A stretch of DNA of 64,000 bases. Source: Candidatus Saccharimonadota bacterium (GTDB taxonomy: Bacteria > Patescibacteriota > Saccharimonadia > Saccharimonadales > Saccharimonadaceae). The DNA lies in the NCBI GenBank assembly GCA_027492255.1, contig JAPUFB010000003.1:139889-203888 (forward strand). Reading direction: 5' to 3'. Shown here one piece after another: positions 26,980 to 34,591 of the stretch. Made by a program: the position numbers and the translations under genes. The notes beneath the pieces were generated by a model that worked only from the letters and a program-made list of their open reading frames with translations, was not told the origin of the DNA and ran no database searches. Within the stretch, counting starts at the first letter, position 1, and each line of letters begins with the position of its first letter.

Positions 26980-27453
26980 TTATACCCTGCTCATTAGGGA
27001 ATGCGTAATTGCAGCCGCAAGCGCGTCTGCAGCATCGTCAGGCTTTGGTATGACTTTCAAGCCTAATTGTAGTCGCACCATTTCCTGAACTTGTTTTTTA
27101 TCGGCCTTACCATAGCCTGTTAGCGTTTGTTTGATCTGCAGGGGCGTGTACTCAGCGATTGGCAACTTGCCTTTTTTGCCCGCCAACATCGCGACACCAC
27201 GCGCATGTGATACGCTCATTGCCGTCGTCACATTGCGCGCAAAAAACAATTTCTCAATCGACATAACCGCCGGTTTTGTCTCAGCAATAATTTCCGTTAA
27301 GCTGTCGTAAATTTCTTCCAGGCGTTCATCAAGAGGGGTATGCGGTGGTGTCTTGACGACACCAGCATCAACCAATGTCATTTTATTACCCTCAACATCA
27401 ATAACACCAAAACCTAAAATTCCCGTACCTGGATCGATTCCGATTATTCTCAT
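26980..27453 (-). CDS. ruvC: Holliday junction resolvase RuvC
   Basis: A 157-residue resolvase with the RNase H-like fold: IGIDPGTGILGFG (catalytic Asp7), SIEKLFF (Glu), YGKADKKQVQEMV, and PDDAADALAAAI with the final acidic residues. It nicks Holliday junctions symmetrically. AGTATA/TATACT at 27460-27465 is 6 nt upstream of the ATG. The ruvA promoter lies within the short gap between ruvC and ruvA. Confidence 0.95.
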   Translation of the reverse strand: MRIIGIDPGTGILGFGVIDVEGNKMTLVDAGVVKTPPHTPLDERLEEIYDSLTEIIAETKPAVMSIEKLFFARNVTTAMSVSHARGVAMLAGKKGKLPIAEYTPLQIKQTLTGYGKADKKQVQEMVRLQLGLKVIPKPDDAADALAAAITHSLMSRV

Positions 27454-27466
27454 AGTCTTAGTATAC

Positions 27467-28957
27467 CTACTTTACTCGCCCACGCGAGGCAATCTTACGC
27501 ACTACACCCAGGAGCTCACTACGCCATTCATAAATACCGTAGCCGATCGCACCGAGACCAACCACTGAGCCAATCCCCCACCCAAGCCATGTTAAATTCG
27601 GGTCACTTGCTCCAGTTGTCGTGTTGTCATTCGTCCCATTTCCACTCGTACTCACGCCGAGGACTTTTCGACATCGATTAGTAGCAGGGTTACGCTCGTA
27701 GCCTTCATCGCACGGTAATAGTTCTGCTACTGCACTGGCGATACTTCGACAGCGATTCGTAAGGGGGTTGCGCTCCTGACCCTCGCCGCAGGCAACCAGT
27801 GAAGCAGTGGTGGCAACAATTTTTCGGCAACGATTCGTCTCAGGGTTACGAATTTCACCTTCAGCGCAGGCTGCGAGCGCGTTAATCGTCTCTTCGATAG
27901 TTCGGCAACGATTTGTGTCGGGATTGAGGTACTTGCCAGTCGGACATACTGTTATTTCCTCGACCGGGGGAGTGATACGATTTGCTGCGTTCGGCATAGG
28001 AGTTGTTGTCCATGACCATGTATCGCTGTGATCTCGCGCCCACGCATACCCTTGCTCACTTGTTCCCGCAGATTCATACCGCGTCATCGTCTTGTCGTAC
28101 AGCTTCTCACCGTACATATCTTCAATCCAGATATATCCTCCAGAATTAGTCAGACTGATTTTCTCTCCATCGTCGTTGAGATATACAGTTATATAGCCGT
28201 TGTCATCGGGCTGATAGGCGCCAAGCCAGAAGCTATTCGAGCTTGTTCTAGATGACGAGCTACTATCTGTTCTTAGGACATAATTTTCAATATTTTGTAC
28301 ATTTTTGTCTACGTGTACTTTTATGTAGTCTCCACAGAGAATAGACGTGTCTGTCGGTGTACAGTCGCTCGCATAGGGATAAATTTCATCAATTTGAAAG
28401 TCTGCAGTTTCAGGCGGTGTATATAGCCCATCATCATAGAGCTTCAGAGGCGCACTCAAGGAGCCATTCATCGTACTCGTATAGCCTTCACCGGTTGTAC
28501 TGAATGATCTTTGCCAGTTTGTGAAAGTCGTTTTAAGTTCATACTCGCTGCTTCGATAGATCTCTGGACTTATCTTTGAGCTAAGAATTAATTTCGATTT
28601 TGCTATCGGCAATATACTATCCTGCGATGTATATGTTGCGTTTTGTACTACGTTATGAAATGAGATAATCACATGCTTATGAGGTTCAAGTTTTCCGTTA
28701 AACAAGGTATCAATTGAGATAACTGCGGTGTCGTATGCTAATTGCCAATCGTTTACATTAAGTAATTGATCTCCGTCGTTATATAGCTGGACATAGGAAA
28801 ATCCGTTCGTATCCCACCCATAGGCAGAAATTTGCAATGGAATTTCTTGAAGGAATTGTGTAGGAATCGTATCGATGGCCTGTGCCCCGTACGAAAACAT
28901 GCCTGACAGAAACAGACTTGCGCCCACCGCAAGGATATGCCACTTACCTCGCTTCAT
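27467..28957 (-). CDS. Surface protein with lamin-tail-like domains and TNRCR repeats
   Basis: A 496-residue exported protein: signal peptide (1 to about 27, ending GAQA), a lamin-tail-like domain (about 35-190, with YVQLYNDGDQLLNVNDWQL), a second similar domain (about 190-335), four 26-residue repeats with the core NPxTNRCR and a Cys at each end (about 343-440), a Thr/Asn-rich linker and a C-terminal membrane helix (about 453-475) with a basic tail. It is probably anchored on the outside with the Cys pairs disulfide-bonded. Function is unknown; adhesion or wall contact is plausible. Confidence 0.75.
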   Translation of the reverse strand: MKRGKWHILAVGASLFLSGMFSYGAQAIDTIPTQFLQEIPLQISAYGWDTNGFSYVQLYNDGDQLLNVNDWQLAYDTAVISIDTLFNGKLEPHKHVIISFHNVVQNATYTSQDSILPIAKSKLILSSKISPEIYRSSEYELKTTFTNWQRSFSTTGEGYTSTMNGSLSAPLKLYDDGLYTPPETADFQIDEIYPYASDCTPTDTSILCGDYIKVHVDKNVQNIENYVLRTDSSSSSRTSSNSFWLGAYQPDDNGYITVYLNDDGEKISLTNSGGYIWIEDMYGEKLYDKTMTRYESAGTSEQGYAWARDHSDTWSWTTTPMPNAANRITPPVEEITVCPTGKYLNPDTNRCRTIEETINALAACAEGEIRNPETNRCRKIVATTASLVACGEGQERNPLTNRCRSIASAVAELLPCDEGYERNPATNRCRKVLGVSTSGNGTNDNTTTGASDPNLTWLGWGIGSVVGLGAIGYGIYEWRSELLGVVRKIASRGRVK

Positions 28958-28998
28958 CTATTTTTAGCATACGATGAAAAGCTAAGCTATGTAAAGAA

Positions 28999-29727
28999 TT
29001 ATTCTATTGTAATATCGTCAGCAATATCAGCATTTGTATGAACGTCAACAACATCGTCAACATCATCAATTGCATCTAGGAGATTCATAACTTTTCGAGC
29101 AGTTTCAGGATTATCTATACGAACCTCAGCGGCTGGTACATAGGTCAGGCCCGCTTCTGTAATCTTGAGGCCTGCCTCCTTAAGTGCCTTAAGGACATTG
29201 TGTAGTTCACGCTGGTCGGTGTAAACGAGCATTTCACCATCCTCTTCACGCGCATCCTCGGCGCCGGCATCAAGAGCTGTTAGTAGTGCATCGTCTCCAG
29301 TTTCATTAAGAATAATTTGACCCTTGCGCGTAAACTGAAACGCCACACTGCCCGCATCGGCCATTGTGCCGCCGTGTTTCGTAACTGCCGTACGAACTTC
29401 TGGATACGTACGGTTTTTATTGTCAGTTGCTGTCTCAATAAGCAGTGCGATACCGCCTGGACCATACGCTTCGTAGGTAATCTCTTCGAGTACTGCTTGG
29501 CTTTTGTCTGATACCCTGTCGATTGCACGCTGAATATTTGCAACCGGCATATTTGCCATACGAGCCTTCTCGACAGCCATTGCGAGAGTAGGGTTCATTG
29601 TCGGATCAGCGCCACCGCGCGCAGCGATCGCAATCATATTACCCAGCTTCGTGAAAACAGCACCACGCTTCGCGTCTTTAGCGCCTTTTTCGCGTTTGAT
29701 CGTCGACCATTTGCTGTGTCCTGACAT
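28999..29727 (-). CDS. yebC: YebC/PmpR family protein
   Basis: A 242-residue protein starting MSGHSKWSTIKREKGAKDAKRG, the hallmark of YebC/TACO1. Other family blocks are GGADPTMNPTLAMAVEKARMANMP (given here only in part) and YEAYGPGGIALLIE. Members act as transcription regulators or, as shown for YebC2/TACO1, help ribosomes through proline-rich stretches. It has a normal Shine-Dalgarno (GGGAG). Proximity to ruvC is common in bacteria; here the surface protein gene lies between them. Confidence 0.93.
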   Translation of the reverse strand: MSGHSKWSTIKREKGAKDAKRGAVFTKLGNMIAIAARGGADPTMNPTLAMAVEKARMANMPVANIQRAIDRVSDKSQAVLEEITYEAYGPGGIALLIETATDNKNRTYPEVRTAVTKHGGTMADAGSVAFQFTRKGQIILNETGDDALLTALDAGAEDAREEDGEMLVYTDQRELHNVLKALKEAGLKITEAGLTYVPAAEVRIDNPETARKVMNLLDAIDDVDDVVDVHTNADIADDITIE

Positions 29728-29776
29728 AAAAATCTCCCAATTAGTTTCTATCTGTTATTTACGCTTATTATAGCAT

Positions 29777-31243
29777 TTATTCGATTATAGAGGAATCATC
29801 AAGTGACATACGTTTCTTTCGATAAATACCAAACCCCAGAAGCGCCAATAGGCCATACCATAGCCATGCGATCCAAGGCTGTATCGTAAGTTCAATTCGA
29901 GAAAAGCTAATGTCGGCAAACCACTTAACAATCGATACGACATACGCAACAACAATTGATGATGGCGCGGCCAGCAGATCAAAATACGGAATACACATAC
30001 CGACAATTCCAGCGATGAGAGTTGCCAACATAGCAAATGGTAGAATCGGCCCAACGAGCATATTTGTGATTAGCGCGAAAACAGGCACATACCCAAATAC
30101 CACCATAACGATTGGTAATGTCATACATTCTGCTGACAATGTCTCAATCAGTAGCTGGACGAATGCACCGGGCTCTTTTTTCGTAAATAATAATTTAGTG
30201 AGAATCGGAGCAACCACTAGTACACCTGTAAAGGCAGCGAACGACAGCAACCACCCGATATCCGACCAGAGATACACTGGGTACATAAGTGCACTCGCTG
30301 CCGCCACATACACGATCAGTTGCACTGGATGGAAGCGGCGACCATAATACCAAGCTAACAAACTCAGTCCTGTTACCACGGCTGCCCGGTTCATACTTGG
30401 ACTAAATCCCGAGAAAAAGACGAAGCCGGTTGCTAGTCCAAGAGATGTCACAAACGCAATATATTTTGAGATGCGCCGGAATATTCGTCGCGCAAAACGC
30501 ACAAGAATTGTTAAGTTATAGCCACTCGCTACAACAATATGCGTAAGACCAACTGTCTGCAGTTGTTCATCAAATTTTGGCGGTAATGACGAGCGCTGAC
30601 CGACAACAAACCCGACACCAAGACTCGCTTCTGGTTCAGGCACAACCCGCCTAACGCCTGCCGAAAAGTTTTCCCGTAAATCTTGTAGCGCATTCGACTG
30701 ACGCTCCAAACTGATAAGTTTTGCACTACTTATTTTAGCCTGAAAACTTCCAAACCCATCCAGTAGTTCATCACTCGTAACTACACTATCTCCGCGTTTG
30801 AGCTCATTGGTTGTCGAGATAGTAGCAAAGATTTCACCTGGTAGCTTTGTATTATTAATCACGACACTTGAGAGCTGGAGCTGCCATAAACTAGCCGCCG
30901 TGCGTACTGGATCATTGTTCACGACAGCTCGCATGGTAACTTTTTGACCAATAAATTGATCGTAGGCGCTTGTCTCTGCGAGATAGGCACTCCCTCTTGC
31001 GCCGCCTACTAGGATTCCCGCGAGCACAAGCCCTGCACAGGCAATGTACGTGCGTTTATAGAGTGAAAAAATGATAGCAAGCAGCGCGATACTACCACAA
31101 AAAAGTACTGGGAAACCAATATATTGTGAGGCAAGTATGCCTGCGAGTACCCCGCCTGCAAACCAGCCGAGTAGAAATGAAAAATGATACCGTCGAAAAC
31201 GCCAACCGTTCGTTACGATATGTTTTTCGTGTCTTCTATGCAT
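29777..31243 (-). CDS. comEC: ComEC/Rec2-type DNA uptake channel, lacking the lactamase-like domain
   Basis: A 488-residue polytopic protein. It has several N-terminal helices, a DUF4131-like soluble region (about 95-195), and the Competence domain with GVGFVVGQRSSLP, LQTVGLTHIVVASGYNL and FSGFSPSMNRAAV. It ends about 20 residues after the last helix, so the metallo-beta-lactamase-like nuclease domain of long ComEC proteins is missing. The start at 31243 avoids overlap with the divergent esterase gene. With the pili and RecA it supports natural DNA uptake. Confidence 0.88.
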   Translation of the reverse strand: MHRRHEKHIVTNGWRFRRYHFSFLLGWFAGGVLAGILASQYIGFPVLFCGSIALLAIIFSLYKRTYIACAGLVLAGILVGGARGSAYLAETSAYDQFIGQKVTMRAVVNNDPVRTAASLWQLQLSSVVINNTKLPGEIFATISTTNELKRGDSVVTSDELLDGFGSFQAKISSAKLISLERQSNALQDLRENFSAGVRRVVPEPEASLGVGFVVGQRSSLPPKFDEQLQTVGLTHIVVASGYNLTILVRFARRIFRRISKYIAFVTSLGLATGFVFFSGFSPSMNRAAVVTGLSLLAWYYGRRFHPVQLIVYVAAASALMYPVYLWSDIGWLLSFAAFTGVLVVAPILTKLLFTKKEPGAFVQLLIETLSAECMTLPIVMVVFGYVPVFALITNMLVGPILPFAMLATLIAGIVGMCIPYFDLLAAPSSIVVAYVVSIVKWFADISFSRIELTIQPWIAWLWYGLLALLGFGIYRKKRMSLDDSSIIE

Positions 31244-31286
31244 GTCGATAGAAAATGTACTGCGACCGAGGTATAATTGCAAGTAG

Positions 31287-32153
31287 ATGAAATCACTTCG
31301 AAGCTCGCTCGCACTCCCCATGCTCAACAAAGCTCGCACTAAGCTTCTAGCCCTACCTCAAAAAGACGCTTCTAGTTATTTCGAATCAATCACTGGTTCG
31401 CCAAAGTTACCTATACTCCCACTTGTTGCCGATGATACGGTTGCTAATATTCCTATCCGCGTCTATTCAAACAAGGCCCCGAAAGGGGTGATGATCTATG
31501 CTCATGGCGGAGGATTTATTCATGGTAGTCTCAATAGCCATGACCAGCTCGCCCGATTGCTTGCGAAGAAGACTGGACGATTTGTTATATCGGTTGGGTA
31601 TAGCTTAGCACCCAAATATAAGCACCCGGTGCCAGTTAATGAGATGGTGACTATTATCGATTATTTGGCTGATATCGGAAAGAAATACGCCATCGACACT
31701 GCAGACCTTACACTTTGTGGCGACAGCGCCGGAGGATTTATCGCGCTTCATGCTGCACAGAAAAGTCCTATAAAAATTCATAGTCTTATTCTTCTGTATC
31801 CATGTATAAAACCGTATGCAACAACCGACTCAATGAAACTCTATAGCAAGAAGTATTTTTTACATGCAAAAGATATGCGAACATTTTGGAAACAATACCT
31901 CGGCAGCGCCGAAGTTCCGACCTATACCGAAAAATGGCTCGAGCCATTGCCTCCAACCCTTATCCTGACAGCAGAATACGATATCCTTCGCGATGAAGCG
32001 AAAGAGCTTCATAATAAACTACGTAATGCCGGTAAAACGAGTCAGTATAAGAAATTCAAAGGTATGTGGCATGGTTTCATGCAGACCCCTAGTCCCATCA
32101 GTGACCGCGCAAAAGCCTTCAAAGTCATTAAACATTTTATCGATTTGTACTAG
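31287..32153 (+). CDS. Alpha/beta hydrolase, hormone-sensitive-lipase family esterase
   Basis: A 288-residue alpha/beta hydrolase: oxyanion motif HGGGFIHGS (about 74-82), nucleophile GDSAGGF (Ser about 147), acid in AEYDILRDE and His in MWHGFM. This is the HSL/arylacetamide-deacetylase pattern; short-chain acyl esters are likely substrates, the physiological one unknown. TATAAT at 31272-31277 is 9 nt before the ATG, so the transcript is nearly or fully leaderless. Confidence 0.85.
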   Translation: MKSLRSSLALPMLNKARTKLLALPQKDASSYFESITGSPKLPILPLVADDTVANIPIRVYSNKAPKGVMIYAHGGGFIHGSLNSHDQLARLLAKKTGRFVISVGYSLAPKYKHPVPVNEMVTIIDYLADIGKKYAIDTADLTLCGDSAGGFIALHAAQKSPIKIHSLILLYPCIKPYATTDSMKLYSKKYFLHAKDMRTFWKQYLGSAEVPTYTEKWLEPLPPTLILTAEYDILRDEAKELHNKLRNAGKTSQYKKFKGMWHGFMQTPSPISDRAKAFKVIKHFIDLY

Positions 32154-32211
32154 GGATACTTGCCAAAACAGAGGTATTTTGCTAAAATTTGTCCGTTGTC
32201 CTGCGATTTCC

Positions 32212-32247
32212 CAGTTTGAGCTACGCCGAAGGCTATAGCGAAAACTG
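32212..32247 (+). ncRNA. Leader hairpin upstream of tRNA-Lys
   Basis: CAGTTT (32212-32217) pairs with AAACTG (32242-32247), and inside it GCTA-GCC pairs with GGC-TAGC around a GAA loop. A -10-like TGCTAAAAT lies about 20 nt upstream. The hairpin ends right before the ribosome-binding site of a 24-codon frame that runs into tRNA-Lys. Confidence 0.4.
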
Positions 32248-32255
32248 AAGAGGAG

Positions 32256-32330
32256 ATGGCACGCAGAGTGAAGGTTTTCAAACTTGTTTGGAAACTGGAA
32301 CTCGAAGTCGACATCGACGTGGGACCATAG
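32256..32330 (+). CDS. Possible 24-residue leader peptide overlapping tRNA-Lys
   Basis: The frame starts MARRVKVFKLVWKLELEV and ends in DVGP, with the stop TAG inside the tRNA-Lys acceptor and D region (32328-32330). AAGAGGAG precedes the ATG, but with almost no spacing. The peptide is basic at the start and amphipathic afterwards. It could be a leader that ties translation to tRNA expression, or chance. Confidence 0.3.
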   Translation: MARRVKVFKLVWKLELEVDIDVGP

Positions 32331-32397
32331 CTCAGCTGGTTAGAGCACCTGCCTTTTAAGCAGGGTGTCGTGGGTTCAAGCCCCACTGGTCCCTCCA
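32321..32397 (+). tRNA. tRNA-Lys (anticodon TTT)
   Basis: A full cloverleaf: acceptor GGGACCA/TGGTCCC, anticodon stem CCTGC/GCAGG with loop CTTTTAA (anticodon TTT), T arm GTGGG-TTCAAGC-CCCAC, encoded CCA at 32395-32397. The discriminator base is T (32394); lysine tRNAs normally have A or G there. Confidence 0.94.
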
Positions 32398-32435
32398 AGT
32401 AAAATACCGATCCTAGTGGTCGGTGTTTTACTTGG
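32395..32435 (+). terminator. Terminator of tRNA-Lys
   Basis: CCAAGTAAAATACCGATC pairs with GGTCGGTGTTTTACTTGG (two small mismatches) around a CTAGT loop. The hairpin starts at the CCA of the tRNA, as at the tRNA-Gly locus. Confidence 0.75.
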
Positions 32436-32568
32436 AAAGCCTCGTAGCCTGAATTCACGACACCCGGAGGGTGGAGTGGGTGAGAACTGCCGGTGGCAGT
32501 TCGGAAACGAATCTTCCGATGAAAGCCGTGCTTTCAATCGTGAAGTTCGGGGGTCGCGGAACGTGACT
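32436..32568. other. Structured insert between tRNA-Lys and its 3' copy
   Basis: A 133-bp segment with several hairpins: GAACTGCC/GGCAGTTC, GAAAGC/GCTTTC, and long-range pairs such as GAATTCACGA with TCGTGAAGTTC and CGACACCC with GGGGGTCG. No coding frame is supported on either strand. The nested pairings suggest a folded RNA or a small insertion element. Confidence 0.5.
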
Positions 32569-32589
32569 AAGCCCCACTGGTCCCTCCAA
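32569..32589 (+). repeat. Second copy of the tRNA-Lys 3' end
   Basis: An exact 21-bp copy of 32378-32398 (T loop end, 3' T stem, acceptor, CCA and one base more), 191 bp downstream of the original. No 5' half of a tRNA precedes it. Confidence 0.9.
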
Positions 32590-32628
32590 AGAAAAAGCCC
32601 CACTTCTTGTGGGGTCTTTTCTTTGGAG
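32584..32628. terminator. Terminator after the tRNA-Lys 3' copy
   Basis: Arms CTCCAAAGA...GCCCCAC and GTGGGGTCTTTTCTTTGGAG form a 20-bp near-perfect stem with a T-rich side, usable in both directions; it faces the convergent gene at 32643. Confidence 0.8.
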
Positions 32629-32642
32629 ATTTTCTGTTTATC

Positions 32643-33125
32643 TTACTCTTTTTTCTTCTTATGAGACGGGTGGAGTGTATGCGTCAACCATACATCGACT
32701 ACAGCAAGCGATATCGCTACTGCAAGAATCGAACTTTGATACTTAGCTATTTCATTAAAAAAACCGCGTAAAGAAAGTTCGATCGGCAAACTCGTCGTTA
32801 ACGGGCCGAGTAGTAGTAGTGTTCCCATGAGGGCAAAGGCCAAGGACCCGAAAATCGCATGGGAGCGTTGACTATACTTTGGACCACTTATCAGCAAGAC
32901 AAGTGCAGGCAGAAGCGTAAGCAGCATACTGGCTACGGCAAGTGATGTCAGTGGGGCAACTGGTATATCATTCTGATCCAGAAGCAACGACACGCTGCGC
33001 GTAAGCTGTGTTGCGAGCAATGCACCCGCAGCGAGACCGAGCCCAAGAATGCCAAATCGACGCTTGGTTAAAAATGCCAACGCAAACAACGCAAGCAAAA
33101 TAACAATAATTATCATAAGCGCCAT
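32643..33125 (-). CDS. Hypothetical membrane protein
   Basis: A 160-residue protein with four or five hydrophobic helices and a His/Lys-rich C-terminal tail (HTLHPSHKKKKE). The family is not recognised. The ATG at 33125 is preferred; a TTG at 33143 is also in frame. It lies alone, downstream of rimK, with the tRNA-Lys repeat terminator behind it. Confidence 0.62.
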   Translation of the reverse strand: MALMIIIVILLALFALAFLTKRRFGILGLGLAAGALLATQLTRSVSLLLDQNDIPVAPLTSLAVASMLLTLLPALVLLISGPKYSQRSHAIFGSLAFALMGTLLLLGPLTTSLPIELSLRGFFNEIAKYQSSILAVAISLAVVDVWLTHTLHPSHKKKKE

Positions 33126-33143
33126 GTACTTATCATAGGACAA

Positions 33144-33242
33144 ACCGACGGTTTTTCCTATCGCGCGGTGCGACGGAGTGAATCCGCTCGCTCCGGCTTG
33201 GCTTTTCCCTTAGTAACACTTGAGCACTAAACCCTGTCTAAT
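33144..33242. other. Gap with a GC-rich palindromic stretch
   Basis: The segment 33158-33206 contains GACGGAGTGAA and CCGCTCGCTCCGG, where CGGAG can pair with CTCCG. Its words resemble those in the tRNA-linked inserts, but no tRNA copy flanks it. There is no gene. Confidence 0.4.
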
Positions 33243-34154
33243 CTATGCACCGATCTTATCTTTTTTCTGGCTGCGTTTCGCGTTAATTTCGATATAGTCG
33301 ATAATTGCCGTCGCAACGTCGCGACCAGTTACTTTTTCAATCCCAAAACCTGGACTTGAATTCACTTCCAGTACAAGTGGACCACGATCAGAACGCATCA
33401 AGTCGACACCGCAGAGACTAAGTCCCATTGATTTAGCCGCCTTCAGGGCAGTCTTGCGTTCTTCGTCGGTTAATTTAATTTTTTCACCTTCGCCGCCCTG
33501 GTGCAGATTTGAACGAAAATCATCATCAAGACTTTGTCGTTTCATACTGGCAATAACCTTGCCGCCGACAATAAAGACACGAATGTCCATACCAGCCGAT
33601 TCTTTCACGAATTCCTGCAACAGGATGTTTGTCCCGTCGCTGTCCATAACATGGAAGGCTTGTAGTACTGACTTGGCTGCTTTACGACTTTCTGCAAGAA
33701 CAACGCCATTGCCATGTGTTCCACGCGCAAGCTTGATGATAATTGGTGCACCACCGAGGTGTCCGATCAGGTCATCACTGTCAACGCCACCACGCGACAC
33801 AACTGTTTTTGGAATCCCAACACCAGCACGAGCAAGCAGCTGCATACTACGAAGCTTATCGCGTGAACGAACGATAGCAAGCGAGCTCGTAATCGTATAT
33901 ACGCCCTGCATCTCAAATTGTCGCACGATCATTGAGCCGTACTTCGTCATACTACTGGCGATACGTGGAATAATCGCGTCATAACCAACGAGTGGCTGAC
34001 CATCATACCACACCATTGGCTGTGATTTTTCAATGCTCGCATAGCAATCGCGGTACTTAATAATATCTACTTCATGCCCACGCTCCAGAGCAACTTGCTT
34101 TAGGCGTTTGGTGGAATAATTTCCTGGACCATTCGATAAAATAGCAATTTTCAT
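33243..34154 (-). CDS. rimK: RimK-family alpha-L-glutamate ligase
   Basis: A 303-residue ATP-grasp ligase that aligns over its length with RimK: start MKIAILSNGPGNYSTKRL, IIPRIASSMTKYG, KLARGTHGNGVVL (ATP loop), DIRVFIVGGKVIASMKR, and LEVNSSPGFGIEKVTG (metal site). RimK adds glutamates to the C-terminus of ribosomal protein S6 and can make poly-Glu. Its ATG overlaps the stop of the RimB-like gene, and a third gene upstream is a DUF1704 metallopeptidase, forming one operon. Confidence 0.92.
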   Translation of the reverse strand: MKIAILSNGPGNYSTKRLKQVALERGHEVDIIKYRDCYASIEKSQPMVWYDGQPLVGYDAIIPRIASSMTKYGSMIVRQFEMQGVYTITSSLAIVRSRDKLRSMQLLARAGVGIPKTVVSRGGVDSDDLIGHLGGAPIIIKLARGTHGNGVVLAESRKAAKSVLQAFHVMDSDGTNILLQEFVKESAGMDIRVFIVGGKVIASMKRQSLDDDFRSNLHQGGEGEKIKLTDEERKTALKAAKSMGLSLCGVDLMRSDRGPLVLEVNSSPGFGIEKVTGRDVATAIIDYIEINAKRSQKKDKIGA

Positions 34155-34573
34155 AGGCCTGCCTCCGCTTCGTGGTCGTCTTCGACCGTTAGTGTTACAT
34201 CAACAAGGATGTTATTTTCAAGTAAAAATTTCCGGCCAAGCAACATTTCGCGGCGCATAAGCTCACGGTCACTTAGCCCTACTACGGTATCATATTTTTT
34301 ACCACGTAGAATAATTTGCATAGGAACTATGTAGCGCCTAATGACATCGCCGTGGGCGCTTCGCACTAGACGTGTATCGAAATCGCGAGTTGACGTCCTG
34401 AGCGACTGAATACCCATAGGTGTAAAATTTAAAACCCCGTCCTTCTCCTCGATATCAGTACAGTGTAGTGTTCCTGACCATGCTCCAGTATCGACTTTCG
34501 CAATCACCGAATCAATCCCAAGCGCCGGGATAGCTACTGATTCAATGCTGCCGAGTGTAGTTCTTATGCTCAT
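34151..34573 (-). CDS. RimB-like retropepsin-fold protein (putative Zn_protease family, PF05618)
   Basis: A 140-residue protein with the family start GSIESVAIPALGIDSVIAKV and the DTGA motif (Asp about 29) of aspartic/retropepsin-like folds, followed by FTPMGIQSLRTSTRDFDTRLV and VGLSDRELMRREMLLGRKFL. In Pseudomonas the RimB relative works with RimK and trims glutamate residues. Translational coupling to rimK here supports the same partnership. AGAGAGG precedes the ATG by a normal distance. Confidence 0.85.
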   Translation of the reverse strand: MSIRTTLGSIESVAIPALGIDSVIAKVDTGAWSGTLHCTDIEEKDGVLNFTPMGIQSLRTSTRDFDTRLVRSAHGDVIRRYIVPMQIILRGKKYDTVVGLSDRELMRREMLLGRKFLLENNILVDVTLTVEDDHEAEAGL

Positions 34574-34591
34574 AGTATTCCTCTCTTAATT

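Noticed and set aside
32150-32458. 102-residue minus-strand frame with GLEPTTPCLKGRCSNQLSY
   Set aside because: It is the antisense of tRNA-Lys and its leader; no coding support.
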